Shown: piece after piece, positions 45,201-55,616 of the stretch | Layout: the number at the start of each line of letters is the position of its first letter | Numbering within the stretch: the first letter of the stretch is position 1 | Assembly (NCBI GenBank): GCA_964036665.1 | Contig: OZ038532.1 | Span: 22,905,037 to 22,969,036, forward strand | Source of the DNA: Gordius sp. MW1 | Taxonomy: Eukaryota > Nematomorpha > Gordioida > Gordea > Gordiidae | Reading direction: 5' to 3' | Length of the DNA stretch: 64,000 bases | Position numbers and translations under genes: made by a program | The notes under the pieces: generated by a model | What the model saw: the letters and a program-made list of their open reading frames with translations, nothing else | The model's database searches: none | Told to the model about the DNA's origin: nothing

Positions 45201-46403
45201 TTATATCATTTTCACATATAACATGCCCTATATTTTCAAATGCATAATGTATTGAGAGGAAAATAATAATTAATTCATGAAAAAATACTGTCATTGTCGC
45301 ATAATATAAGAATTTTGGACCCTACACTTATATGTTCAATATATTATTTAATCCTAAATATTATAAGGTATATTGAACAAATCTTGAAGGATTTTATAAG
45401 ACTAATTTATGTAGTTTAGAACTAAATTATTTAAAACAAATTTCATGTTATATTTTACTGATTGTGCTTCCTAAACTGTTTAATTTTACTAGCCTATAAT
45501 CAATAGCTAGGCTTAAAATATTTATCTAAAAAGTTTTTTGAATCAGGTAACTTCATAATGAATTGTCTTTATACTTTTGTTGATAACTATCCTTAATAAT
45601 CTCAATAGTTAGTAATTTATAAAAACATAGGGTGCTCAATATTGGCGTTATACGGACACCATCCTGGACATAAACTATCCAAGATTAATAGTTAACGGAT
45701 TTAAAGGAATACCAGACAATATAAACGCGGTGTTCGAATGGGATGAAACGAACGTTTTATTTTTTATTAAGGGTAACAACATATAACCTACTTTAACATA
45801 AATATCTCCGTTCCAAGCATAAACCCTTCTTAGTATTCATTATTTATATTTTAACCTTAAACATTATGGAAAATATAGAGAAATCTTATTACCGTTATTC
45901 TGGTGCGACACACGCCATGGATATCAACTACCCCAAGCCACTTGATTTATGGCATGGCTTACCGGTCAAAGTTGACGCAGCTTTGAAATGGAACGAGGCG
46001 CAAACTTATTTTTTTAGCGGTGAATATTACTACCGATTCAACGATAAAAAGTTCAAGGTAAATATATAAAATAACATTGGTGCATGCAATATAGGTAGTT
46101 AAGAATGATTTATTTAAAATCAGCGCGACAATGCCTTCACGTCTATGTAAAACACAAGTAGTTTATTTAAAAATTTTTTGGATCAAGATTAAATAAGACG
46201 ATTTAATTTTACATTTTAAGAAAATTCTTTGCTTCTTATAAAATTGGTTTTAATATAAACTAAACATTTTATAAGTTATTATTTAAAAATGTAGACTTAA
46301 TTTTCAAATGCAATAGTTAACCATTTTTTTCAATTTTAAGGTTGCACGTACGTATCCTAGACGCTGGAAAACATGGTGGCTAGGATGTAAAAATGCTGCA
46401 TGA
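33262..46403 (+). CDS. matrix metalloproteinase, furin-activated, with hemopexin domain (5' partial, 9 exons)
   Basis: Exons 33262-33369, 39702-39802, 39882-40095, 40259-40420, 44634-44774, 44903-45036, 45631-45772, 45879-46057 and 46341-46403 join in one frame (413 residues plus stop). Exon 1: end of the pro-domain with the cysteine switch as KRCGTID (usual form PRCGVPD) and a furin-like KRKKR site. Exons 2-4: catalytic domain with structural metal ligands (HYDGEGFDGPGNILAHAF, THFDD), zinc-binding HELGHALGLMH (40288-40320) and Met-turn SVMTPF. Exon 5: short hinge, then the first hemopexin Cys (KICSYKSIDAVL). Exons 6-9: hemopexin blades (YFWEL, FKGAQYWRY, YYRYSG) closing with WWLGC, whose Cys should pair with the first. 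No transmembrane or GPI segment follows, so a secreted protease of extracellular matrix is likely. Signal peptide and earlier pro-region exons were not found. The 6.3-kb and 4.2-kb introns are full of transposons and repeats. Confidence 0.93.
34961..36728 (+). mobile_element. hAT element of the CGAGAC-rich family, copy 1, perfect TSD GATGAGTG
   Basis: Starts TAGTGATGCGGAAAAACCGA and ends CGAGATCGAAACACTA (inverse TAGTGTTTCGATC). Identical GATGAGTG lies on both sides (34953-34960, 36729-36736). Both ends carry long runs of CGAGACGAGACGAGA with CGAGATCGAG variants (34990-35125, 36580-36720). The interior is mostly non-coding apart from a hAT C-terminal fragment. Members also occur at 38082-39336, 49925-52293 and 27844-28120. 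Confidence 0.92.
35740..35930 (+). pseudogene. hAT transposase C-terminal fragment
   Basis: Translation gives NNPNLAAMARDFLSTPATSV and PAERFFSKAS, then after a 1-bp shift NRLTHESVRSLLCLNIW. This is the conserved hAT dimerisation domain and the only transposase part left in this element, so it is non-autonomous. NLAAMA and FFSKA echo NLAAMAQEYL and LFSKAG of the 18.9-20.7 kb transposase, suggesting related families. Confidence 0.75.
38082..39336 (+). mobile_element. hAT element of the CGAGAC-rich family, copy 2
   Basis: The left end lacks the first bases (ATGCAAAAAAACGAG) but continues AAAATCTCGGTCTCGTCTCG. The right end is CGAGATCGCAACACTA (inverse TAGTGTTGCGATC). The right flank GAAACAAA (39337-39344) matches the left flank GAAACA(A), consistent with a damaged 8-bp duplication. 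There is no transposase fragment. Its interior (38330-39000) is homologous to 49990-50960 in inverse orientation. Confidence 0.75.
38506..38583. repeat. perfect-arm hairpin inside the hAT element
   Basis: Arms TAATTAGAATATTGGTACCT(T) (38514-38534) and the exact inverse at 38555-38575 are separated by 20 bp. With two mismatches the arms reach about 29 bp each. It resembles an inserted miniature foldback sequence. Confidence 0.65.
39403..39583. repeat. two RTE-LINE 3' tails in opposite orientation
   Basis: 39403-39500 is the - strand 3' end (inverse: GGTCAAGATGGAAGAAAC...GGACCAAATAACTGATAAAG-type tail with GAA repeats). 39516-39583 is a second, + strand tail (GTGGGACCAAATAATTGATA then AAGAAGAAGAAA). 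Both match the LINE end at 13705-13795. No coding part is left in either. Confidence 0.7.
40421..44633. other. 4.2-kb MMP intron content
   Basis: Includes a run of 20 C (40535-40554), a ~185-bp tandem repeat (41865-42420), AT-rich DNA, the repeat shared with 32860-33050 (43590-43770), and G and C runs at 43780-43840. No further exon of the protease is needed to keep the frame across this intron, and none was seen. Confidence 0.6.
41865..42420 (+). repeat. ~185-bp tandem repeat, about 3 copies
   Basis: Unit starts GGGTTAGGGTGTCATAAAAT and runs through TATCTTGGTGCCAATTGTC, AGCGCAGCTAAAAGTACAG and GCCGAAGTCAACGAACCAAA to the next GGGTTAGGG. The first unit lacks the block with AGCGCAGCTAAAAG. 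The array lies inside the MMP intron. Confidence 0.75.
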
Positions 46404-47640
46404 ATCAAATTTATATATTGTTTAATGAAGTATTTTAAATTTGTATAAATTTATTTTTTTGAAAGTTCATTAAGGTTTGGGTTAAGTAACATTAACCACT
46501 CTAAAAGCGGGGACCTCCCTCCGCTCTACTCACTACTCAAAGCTCCATAAAAACAAAATTTTCACATTTTATTTAATATAACGTTTGTGAACTGTATATA
46601 GTTTAGTTATAGCATTTAAGTTCATTTCCGCTGTCCATAACCATACTTTTTCGATAGTATTATTTTTTTGAACATACTTTAACATTACGTATAAATAATT
46701 AAAATTAAAAAATAATATTAAAAAAGGGCCAACTCATTATAAAATCTATATGAAATAAAAAATTGAAAGTGGGTGTATCATTTTTAATTGGTAAATATGC
46801 ATACTAAAAGACCTTTTGACATAATTAAATATAGTTTTTATTAAGGTTAAAGATGTGATTAGCTATCCTGGTGAATCTTTTTTATTATTTATGCTTATCT
46901 CCAATTCTTGTTAAAGAAGTAGTACTTTCAAAAATCGAAAAACGAAGACCCCATGTAACTATTAAAATTTTTATATTTAATTAACAATTAACTAATTATA
47001 TTTGCTATATTCTTAATCTATGGGAATATATCTCTAAAATTTTTATAATTTTTATAGCATTAGTTAAATATTTACATTCATATCTGCATGGACGTAGCCG
47101 AAATTTGAATTCAAGGGGGGCAATAATGATTTAGGGAGGAGCCAAAGGATCCTTATTTTAGCCATAATTGTATTAAGGTTTAAAGATTTTTAGGATTAAG
47201 AGGGGTGGCAGCCGCCCCTCCCTGCCTCCCCATGCTTAAGCCAATGCTATGCTTTTAAATTTGTGGGTATGATAAATAGATTGGCAGATGGATCATTTGA
47301 ACACTAAACAAATATGCTGATTAAAATATTCAAGAAATTAATTTGTTTATTTTAACCCCTAGCATGGGAGTAGCTGGGAGGGTGAAAGGGGCAGGAGCTG
47401 CCTAATTCTAAAAAAAATTAAAATGAAACAACATGAGGTTAAAAATTCTAAATATATTATGCTATTGAAACTTTATGTCTCCCCTATATGGAATCTTCTT
47501 TAAGGGCTTTTCTTAATATCGGATTCAAATTCAACTCGCGCTAATTTATCTTCTTCTAAATATCCTATTCAATTTCATGGGTCAAACTCGATTGTAATAA
47601 TTAATATTTTGAGTTTTGATAGTTAAAAATGTTTTCAACT
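46404..47640. other. downstream of the MMP gene, no gene seen
   Basis: Contains the presumed 3' UTR, then AT-rich DNA. 47090-47240 and 47350-47420 are richer in G and look like decayed mobile-element ends (CATGGACGTAGCCG, GGGGTGGCAGCCGCCCCTCC). No exon was recognised. Confidence 0.4.
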
Positions 47641-47642
47641 CT

Positions 47643-49135
47643 TTTGGATCCGGGCATTGACTTCCGTTGCGCAACCTCCCTATTGATGTTGCATCGAGCC
47701 GAGGTATGTAGACATGTCTAGTTTTGGGTACTTCAGATAGTCATCCAGCGATAAGCTGCCTGTACCGTTCATTTCCATGTATACCGTTTTTTGATCGTTG
47801 ACCTTTAAACCATATCCAGCTAAGTTTTGACCCCTTTTGCTTCTTCGAATACTTTCTCCCTTGTTTCCTCGCATAGTACTTTATCATCGGCATATAGCAT
47901 GCACCATGGCGATGGCTTTTGAATGTCCCTTGTTAACGTGTCTATAATTGTATTAAATAAAAAGGGATTTAAAGCAGATCCTTGATGGAATCCAATTTTC
48001 GAAAAGATTTAGAGTCTTCAACTGTCGTCCTAACGCAAGAGTTTGAGGCTTCATAAATATCTTTCATAAGCCGTATATATGCGTCAGGGATATTTTGTTT
48101 TCTAAGGCACCACCATATTAAATTGCGAGGGACCTTGTCATAAGCTTTCTCCAAGTGGATAAAGACCATATGTAGGTCTTTCTTCTTTTCACCATACTTA
48201 TCCATCATTTATCTTAGTGCGAAGATTGGGTCGATTGTGGATTTGCCGGCCACAAATCCGAATTGGATAGCCGATATTTCTACCTCGTTTTTTAGCCTTA
48301 CTAAGCTTTCCATAAGCTTCAAGGAGAGGCAAGTTAGCTTGATACCTCTGTAATTGCCACAGTCTTGAGGGTCTCTTTTGCCTTTAAGTAAGGGTAAAAT
48401 CGTGATTGCTCTCCATTGATTAGGAATTCGCTCTTCTACCAATACCTTGTTAAGAAGGTTCGTCATAGTGGTAACTCCTTCTTCACGACATCCGAGCAAT
48501 GCTTCCATAGGTATTCCATCTAGGCCATTTGCTTTACCTTTTTGCATCTTGTTCATTTGTGTCCTAACTTCATCCTTCTGAAAGAGTTCGACCATGCTTA
48601 TATTTGACTCAATTTTGGAAAGAGAATCCTTGTCATTTGCAATATTCATAAGGTTCTTAAAATGTCCTTTCCACCTTTCCACTACTTCTTTTGGCTTGTA
48701 TAAGGTTTGACCATTCTCATTTTTGACTATTTTAAGAACTCGACATTGCGGCTTTTCTTCTCACTTATCTTGGCCAATTTGTACATAAGCCGATCGCCCC
48801 CTTTATGATGCAGTTTATTTGCCATCTCGGTGTACGCGGCATTCTTCGCTTTTGCAACGGCCTTTTTTTGCGGCCCTCTTTGCGTCCTTATACTCTTGAT
48901 AATCCTCCTACTTTTTTGATTTATGCCACCGTCTATATAGATTTATCTTTCTTACGATGAAATATATGACCGTTTGATCCCACCACCATAGTTCCTTATT
49001 CATAGCTTTGCCTCCTTTGGTCTGTCCTAGAACACAAATCGCTGTTTCCTTTATGTCCTTAGATAGCGTCTCCCAATCTTCATCTACGTCCTTTTGCAAC
49101 TTCCTTGCACCCAAGAGTGAGGAGGCTTTTTGATG
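47643..49135 (-). pseudogene. RTE-type LINE copy, reverse transcriptase region, truncated at both ends
   Basis: On the - strand: GARKLQKDVDEDWETLSKDI (after the lost endonuclease); then from 48682 MERWKGHFKNLMNI, KANGLDGIPMEALLGC, ERIPNQWRAITILPLLKGKR, GNYRGIKL and FGFVAGKSTID; then MVFIHLEKAYDKVPRNLIWW; then near 47900 CMLYADD (catalytic motif intact), LKVNDQKTVYMEMNGTG and YLGSMQHQ. Frame changes separate the pieces. The + strand copy at 61.5-64 kb is closely related. It is 5'-truncated at the same point where the endonuclease ends, and it stops at GGGCATTGACTTC. Confidence 0.85.
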
Positions 49136-49924
49136 TTATTTTTCGTTTATCGACGTATCCTTTAGACTTATTTAGATAATTTTTATTGTTCAAACCCACC
49201 GTAAAACACCTAATCCAAACCAAAGGTCGACTAATAAATTATATCCTTTTGTCTACTATAAGAAATGTGACAGCCTAAAGGTTCAAGGTGGGATTGTTTT
49301 TTACATTTCAAACCTAGACTTCGATTAAGAAAAACATTAGCTTTTTAACAACACATGTAACCATGCACTCATAGTACTGTTTAGAAAAAGACTTTTTGTT
49401 AATATATTAAAAACTAAAAAAATCGTATACCAATAAAAATTCTTCATAAAATATAAGGGAAAAATAAATTAATATAGGAAATTATGAATTTAAATTACTG
49501 AGGATTTTAGTTAATTTACTGAGCAATTTTGAATTTTTAACTGGGCACATTAATTAAATACTGAGCACATTACTGCGCATTTTTTAATTTATTACTGAGC
49601 ATTTAAATAACATCCTATAAAAATTAAATCATTATTATTTTTATGAAAAGAATTATACATATGTGAAGGTGAGATAAATATATTAAAAAATTAAGAATCA
49701 TATTTGGAAAACATTCCGCTATGGCCAATGAATTCTATCTACAGATAGTTATGCCGATTTTCATAATTGCGCATTAAATTTAGAATTTAATGGTGGTGTT
49801 TATTGACACTTATTAGATTTGAATTTAAACCACCACTCTTGTAAGTGTTTTAAAGCTGAGCTGAAACTTCTATGTAATAAATATAATAACTGATTGTTAG
49901 ATTAAAGACCATATTATATTTGAT
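49136..49924. other. no gene seen; ACTGAGCA-rich stretch
   Basis: 49495-49615 contains repeated ACTGAGCA units (reverse TGCTCAGT), which in reverse complement open with GATGTTATTTAAATGCTCAG. This is related to the GTTATTTAACTGCTAAG array at 50985. Confidence 0.45.
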
Positions 49925-52293
49925 AGTCCGAGCAAATTATGACATTTGTGTAGAGATATACCGCGCGTTGTATCAAATTCCCTGTGTCTGTCAAATATAA
50001 ATAGTCTTGTAATTTATAAGTTCACCTATATTTGACTTAGTTATATATTTGGGCAAATTGAGACCCCTTATTAACCCTGGCTAAAGTTGATCTTAACATA
50101 TTTAAGGCAAACGTTTTAGTCCATCGATATTACCATCATCAATTAAAGCCCAAAGAGTTTATTGCATGTTAACTCTAGCGTATAATCCACAAGGTGCGAG
50201 TGACCTAATAATAATATTAATATTATCTACCGAATTGATAACTAATTAATTGCACATATTAAATCGTTGTAAAAACAACGATATAACGCAGCATTATGAT
50301 AGGATCAGGAACATAAGGTTTTAAACTTTAAATTAAAGTGCACGCATTTTATTTTATGACAAAAATCATTATAATCAAACTTGTATTTTAAACCAATTCT
50401 AACTACTTTGCAATTAAATGGTAATTTTCATGCACTCGCCACATTTATAGAAATTATAGTAAATCCATTTTATATTGTAAAAAGTAATGCATATGGCAAA
50501 CAATATATTTACCTAATGTCTTACTAAGGTTCAAAAGTTTCGGAGTTATAATATTAGTTGAAACATAAAAACCGAGAGAAAACTTAGATTTAATCTTACG
50601 GTGTCATCGAACACTCAATTGTACTTTTGAAGTCGTTAGGCAGGCACAAATGATGCTAGGGTGCCCAAAAAATCTTTAGCCACCTTTGTTTAACACGTGT
50701 TTATTTTAACTAATTGACCACCAATTTATAATTAGAGCATCATGCAGAATGAGAAACTGCGGAATTTAAATAGCTTTAGTAATATTTACTACTCCATCAG
50801 AATTAATTCTAAATTTAAAATTATGTAACATTTAATAATGCTAAGGATACAAATATGTGATAAATATACTATTAAATTATTCACATACCCTAAGGGCCAT
50901 CCATACTTAGGTAAATAAACTGTAATTACCAAATTTTAAACTTTTTACCAAAGTATATCATATTTGCTACACTTAGGTGTTGGTGTTATTTAACTGCTAA
51001 GTAAATAATTACAAATTGTTAAGTAATTTATGCTAAGTAATTTAATTAGAGTGCTAAGTATTTTATTAAAAAACGCTAAGTATTTTATGCTGAGTATATT
51101 AAAGAAAATGCTAAGTATTTTAAAGAAAATGCTAAGTATTTTAAAGAAAATGCTAAGTATTTTAAAGAAAATGCTAAGTATTTTATATTAAATTGCTAAG
51201 TTTTTTATTTTGATATGCTAAATTTTTATTTTTATATGCTAAGTTTTTACTGAAATGCTAAGTATTTTATTTAAAAAATTTTGAGCTATGACTTTAAATC
51301 AAAATGCTGGTATTAAAAAATATAAGATAATAACATATAAAAAGCTAAAGGGCAAAGTTTTTGTTTAGAAAATGTTTAATTTTTAAAAATGCTAGGTTTT
51401 TAATTTTAAAATGCTAGGTTATCTATTTTGAAGTGCTAAGTTATTACTTTAAATTACTAAGTTTTTTTTCAAAGTTTTATTTATGTCACAAAAAAGAGTT
51501 AAAAATTTGAAGGTAAGTTTTAATGGGAATTATTTTAATGAACTACCAAAATTTATAGTAATTCAATTTTATATTATTATAATATAAAAAACAATATATT
51601 TTAGTTTTGAATGAAAAAATTCTAATTATTTATTTATAGTTGAAGAAATACCCTTCATGTACTATAATGGCTTCACATATAAATAATCTAAATAGCCAAT
51701 AGGATAATTGATAGAGATTTTATTCAACTACAATATATAATTATAATAACGGTGGCTCGTATATATATTTATTGGACTATCAAAGCTTTTTTATCTTTAG
51801 AAGGTCTTCCACGTCTTCTTTTTTCTCCTATTGTGACATTTTTAGCTTCCATAGGAGGTTTGCATAATTTTAGTGTTATGGCTAACCCTATTATATGCTT
51901 GCAGATTTAATTATTGTGAAATGAGTGGCAACTGCATTGACCCTTTTGCCACATATGGCTTTCGCTAAAAATACATAGCAATTTGAATAAAATCCTTAGC
52001 AAATAATTTGTTGTGATATAATATTTTAATATCAAATATATTCCTATCATATTGCTTTATATTTAATACCTTAAATGTAAATCATGCGAATTGATATACA
52101 CAATGATCTACTAAAATCTAGTGATAAATAGGAAGTCGAGATCGCGCCGAAAAAATCTCGTATCGTCTCGTCTCGACATCAAAATTCTCGTCTCATCTCG
52201 GGTCAGTTTCTTAATTCTCATCTCGTCCGGTCTCGGCTTTTTGAGACAAGACGAGACGAGACCGAAGTTTTTCTCGCTGTTTCCGCATCACTA
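49925..52293 (-). mobile_element. hAT element of the CGAGAC-rich family, copy 3, reverse orientation, with internal GCTAAG array
   Basis: The right end ...CTCGCTGTTTCCGCATCACTA (ends 52293) is the inverse of TAGTGATGCGGAAA, with GAGACGAGACGAGA repeats at 52135-52270. Going left, 52060-52130 and 49990-50960 match copy 2 in inverse orientation (GTTAACATGCAATAAAC, CTAAGTATGGATGGCCCTTA). The left end is missing, so the left boundary is approximate. The segment 50985-52060 is extra relative to copy 2. Confidence 0.7.
50985..51460. repeat. GCTAAGTATTTT tandem array
   Basis: Opens with GTGTTATTTAACTGCTAAG. It continues with degenerate units such as AAATGCTAAGTATTTTAAAG (21-bp period, cleanest at 51110-51185) and ends in GCTAGGTTTTTAATTTTAAA-like units. 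The same opening sequence is found in reverse at 60290-60320 inside piggyBac copy B, and a diverged version at 49495-49615. Confidence 0.7.
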
Positions 52294-52743
52294 GTAACTT
52301 TTGTATTTTTTAGTCACAACTCATAATGCTAAATATTACACCTGATAATGTTCTACTATCAGGAAATATAATTTTTTTATCTCATTAAACCTAAGATTTG
52401 CAAATCTAACATGGATGAGTAATAAAACATGCCCCGCCCATTAAAAAAAGTTTTTGGACACACCCAAGTGCTTAGCCGAGGAGACAACTGTTCTCGTCCT
52501 TTAATTAGATATTTAGCATAATCACTTTAAGCAAATGATATTTTATTTTGTAAATTACCATAAATATATCAACCACAGCAATAAATATTTATTACAGGTG
52601 TTAAATACTCTATAATTTATTACGACGGGATATAAATTCTAGAGAGCCTGATTTAAAATGAAAGGAAATGGTAAATGATGGGGGTCAAGGAGTCAATGCA
52701 GTTAGTGTATCCTAATTTTATCCTAAATGGCATTCATCGCTAG

Positions 52744-53230
52744 TCAATTCATAGCCCATCCACCCAATAAAACTGTCATATCCTGTAACGGGTTATGATA
52801 CGCCAAGACGAGACGTGCAAAATCACTTTTTTTAACCCGAACCCAACCCGAACCCGGCCCCACCCAAAAGCATTCTATTTCAACCCGAACCCGACCCGGC
52901 TCAAAAGCGTTTAAATTGTTTAAACCGAGTCTCTCCCAGACGTATTTTAAATTTTGGACCCAACGCGAGAGTAAAAAAATATTGTAAAATTTAATCGAAA
53001 AATTAAAGTACAATTTGTTAAAGTTATTTTTCATAGCTATTATTTGAAAATAATTGATCCAATTTTTTTGATCATCTTGGGGCATCTTATCAAAAAATTT
53101 ACTAATGTTAGTTTTAGTTGTGGAAGGTAGTGTTGTTTCATCTTTAATCAAGCTTGGATTGTCCGTGACACTTACAACACTTGAAGTGGATGATGTGGTT
53201 TCTGAGCAAATAAATGGCTGTTTTAATTTA
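52744..53230 (-). pseudogene. hAT-like transposase N-terminal fragment with GC-rich element end
   Basis: On the - strand SSTSSVVSVTDNPSLIKDE, TKTNISKFFDKMPQDDQKNW resembles the start of hAT transposases (Ser-rich tail then ISSFFDK...DQ). Downstream (52830-52910) lie ACCCGAACCCAACCCGAACC and CGAACCCGACCCGG, like hAT-MITE ends in this window. The rest of the protein is absent. Confidence 0.4.
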
Positions 53231-54384
53231 TTGTATTTACTGTTCTAAGCCATTATTTTTCTAATGTTTGGACTTCAATTAATTTTAATAGAAATACATC
53301 ATAGAAGGTTAGAATTAAGAATAGGAAAAAAATCTAAATGTAAAATCTTAAAACAAAAATCTTATGAGGCTTTAAAAATAGTAAATTTTGTGTAAAAAAT
53401 GAGATTTCCTACAAGTTTTCTTAGTTTAAAATTTAAATTATTTTGGATTGAAAAGGTAAATTTTAGAATAGTAAGTTTATAAATAGACAATAGTAATATA
53501 AATTCATGGTTTTTGTAAAGTTGGCATAAAAAAACATCAAAACAAAAAAATAGTGTTGTCCAAACTAAAGGAAGTTTTGACATTTTATTTTTGAGACAAA
53601 GATTTCTATTGCTCAGCTTAGTTTTAAATTTTTACAATAGAAATACATGATATATTGAATTTAAGAAAATAAAATAATCTTCATATAATATCTTAAAACA
53701 AGCATCATATAAGGCTATAAAAACAGTCAATATTGCAAAAAATATTTAATATAAAATTTGATTTGTTTTAAATTGACAAGAAAGTTTAAATTCAGTTACT
53801 TTGTAAACACTTTATAAACAGAAATTAGTAATTGTCTATTAAATCTTAAGCTACTATATTAGCTATAAAGTATACACTCCTCATACTAATATTTAATGTT
53901 TATTTATTTGGGACCACTTGATAAAATTTTATCTATTTATATTTATATACCATCTTCAGACAAAAAAATATTAAATATATAGCACTTTTTAATGTTAGAT
54001 ATGTTTAAATATCAAAGTGCACAAAAATTTAAGCAAATGAGCACTTTGAAATACCATGAGGAAAAATAAACATGTTAAAATCTCAGTTTAAAATTTAAAT
54101 ACCTCAAATAAAATAAAATGTTTAGAAAAAATTTCCTTACAAATAGGTTAAGAATAATGGTTTTATAAAATTTAAAAAAAAATATTGAAATTTTTTTTGT
54201 TTGTGGAAGGTGGGGTCCTGGAAAACCCCGGGCATCTAAACACGCTATAGCTTAAAAACTATTTGATAAAAACAAGCCAAATTTTGCAGATATTCTAGGA
54301 CAAATTTTATAAGTTACTGAAAAAATTAAATTATAACATCACTAACTTAATTTGTACAACATTTATAAACCGCTTGGGGTCATA
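53231..54384. other. no gene seen
   Basis: Very AT-rich. Pairs of similar segments (53280-53400 and 53640-53720, both with ATACATGATA/ATACATCATA, CTTAAAACA..AATCTTATGAGGC/CATCATATAAGGC) suggest an old internal duplication. No motif was recognised. Confidence 0.4.
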
Positions 54385-54750
54385 CTTTTAAATATCTAAT
54401 TCGAGATAACTTCAGCCTTGTATGTATGACGTCAATATTGTATATGATGCTATAAATGAAACTGGCCGGGAAATGTCCGATATTAAAACGAAAACGTATT
54501 TTAGAAATCTGAAAAAGTTATTTTACCCCTGGCCGCTCTGTGCATCTACGGCTAAATTTTCGCGCGAATCGGGCCGGTAGTTTTAGAATTTAGCCCTTTT
54601 TTAAAACTAAAAGAAATTTTAAGATTCTGCAAAAGCCATTTTACCCCTGGCCGCCCTGGGAGCCTACGGGTAAAGTTTTGCGCGAATAGGGCCGGTAGTT
54701 TCAGAATTTAGCCCTTACATACATACATACACTTACTTTATTATATAGAC
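54385..54750 (+). repeat. dispersed retroposon-like 3' end, copy 2
   Basis: Same family as 10340-10740, with two internal modules and the TACATACATACACTTACTTTA tail. It is followed directly by TATATAGAC and then TAGCTGACCCGGCAAACG. Confidence 0.65.
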
Positions 54751-55018
54751 TAGCTGACCCGGCAAACGTTGTTTTGCTATATACATTATTTCTAGAAGAT
54801 ACTATAAGTGATGTGCATGCTCATCGTTATGCCTCGATCATATAATGAGCGATTCATATATAATTGTCCTATGGGAAATAATTCACGAACTTAATGTAGG
54901 AAGAATTAACACTCTAAATACAAAATATAAACACACTAGCTGACCCGGCAAACGTTGTTTTGCCATATTAAATATTTAAAAAAAATTAAAAAATTTAAAT
55001 AAGAAAATTTAAAACTAC
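54751..55018 (+). repeat. TAGCTGACCCGGCAAACGTTGTTTTGCC repeat heads
   Basis: TAGCTGACCCGGCAAACG then TTGTTTTGC occurs at about 54751 and 54936. A shorter AACGTTGTTTTGCCAT lies at 55253, and an inverse copy at 61368-61390. This short sequence is familiar from many arthropod and other invertebrate genomes, next to retroposon ends. Confidence 0.55.
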
Positions 55019-55253
55019 AAAAAAAAATTTAAAAACTCAACTAAACGAAAAATAACAAATATAATTGATATTTTTAAGGGTGGTTAAAAAAAACACAGGG
55101 GGGCAGGGAGGGGCGGATGCCCCCCTCGAAATCCAAAAATTTGTGGAAATTTTTTTAAAAAATTAAAACAAACACCAAATTTAAAAAAAAATATGTTTTG
55201 CCCCCCCCCCTAATTAAACTCAACTTAAATTAATAAAGACACAATGGCTTTGA
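55019..55253 (+). repeat. 240-bp direct repeat, left copy
   Basis: From the A run before TTTAAAAACTCAACTAAACG to ACACAATGGCTTTGA. By eye it equals 56820-57061 except for lengths of A, C and G runs. It includes GGGGGGCAGGGAGGGGCGG. It lacks TG...CA ends. Confidence 0.8.
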
Positions 55254-55400
55254 ACGTTGTTTTGCCATTTATTTTTGCATTTTGCAGTATCACTTTTTAA
55301 GTGTTTCTAATGGCTGTAGACTTACACTTTGTTTTTTGTAAAATAAAATGTGAACATTAAAATATTATTAAGGCAATCAAAAAATTAAACGTCGTTTAAG

Positions 55401-55421
55401 GATAAATTGCATAGCAATTAA
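55401..55421 (+). repeat. dispersed hairpin motif, copy 7
   Basis: GATAAATTGCATAGCAATTAA. It lies about 90 bp after a block (CTAATGGCTGTAGACTT) shared with the 9050-9265 repeat. Confidence 0.65.
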
Positions 55422-55593
55422 TATATAATGAATTATTTTTTTTTACATAATTGTTTATTAATTTTTATTTTCTTATGCTTTAGAAGAAAATCGTCCTGAT
55501 ATACATACTTCTTAGGTTTAAGCAATAGATATGTACGTTTATTAGAACAAAATAATAATATAATAAAAGGAGAAATACTATATGTGACCATAT

Positions 55594-55609
55594 GAATTGC
55601 ATAGCAATA
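55594..55609 (+). repeat. dispersed hairpin motif, copy 8
   Basis: GAATTGCATAGCAATA, just beyond the stop codon of the unrecognised - strand gene. Confidence 0.55.
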
Positions 55610-55616
55610 CTAAATA

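Noticed and set aside
51040..51260. Regular GCTAAG units as a CRISPR-like array
   Set aside because: The genome is eukaryotic, the units are head-to-tail with no unique spacers, and they decay gradually as minisatellites do.
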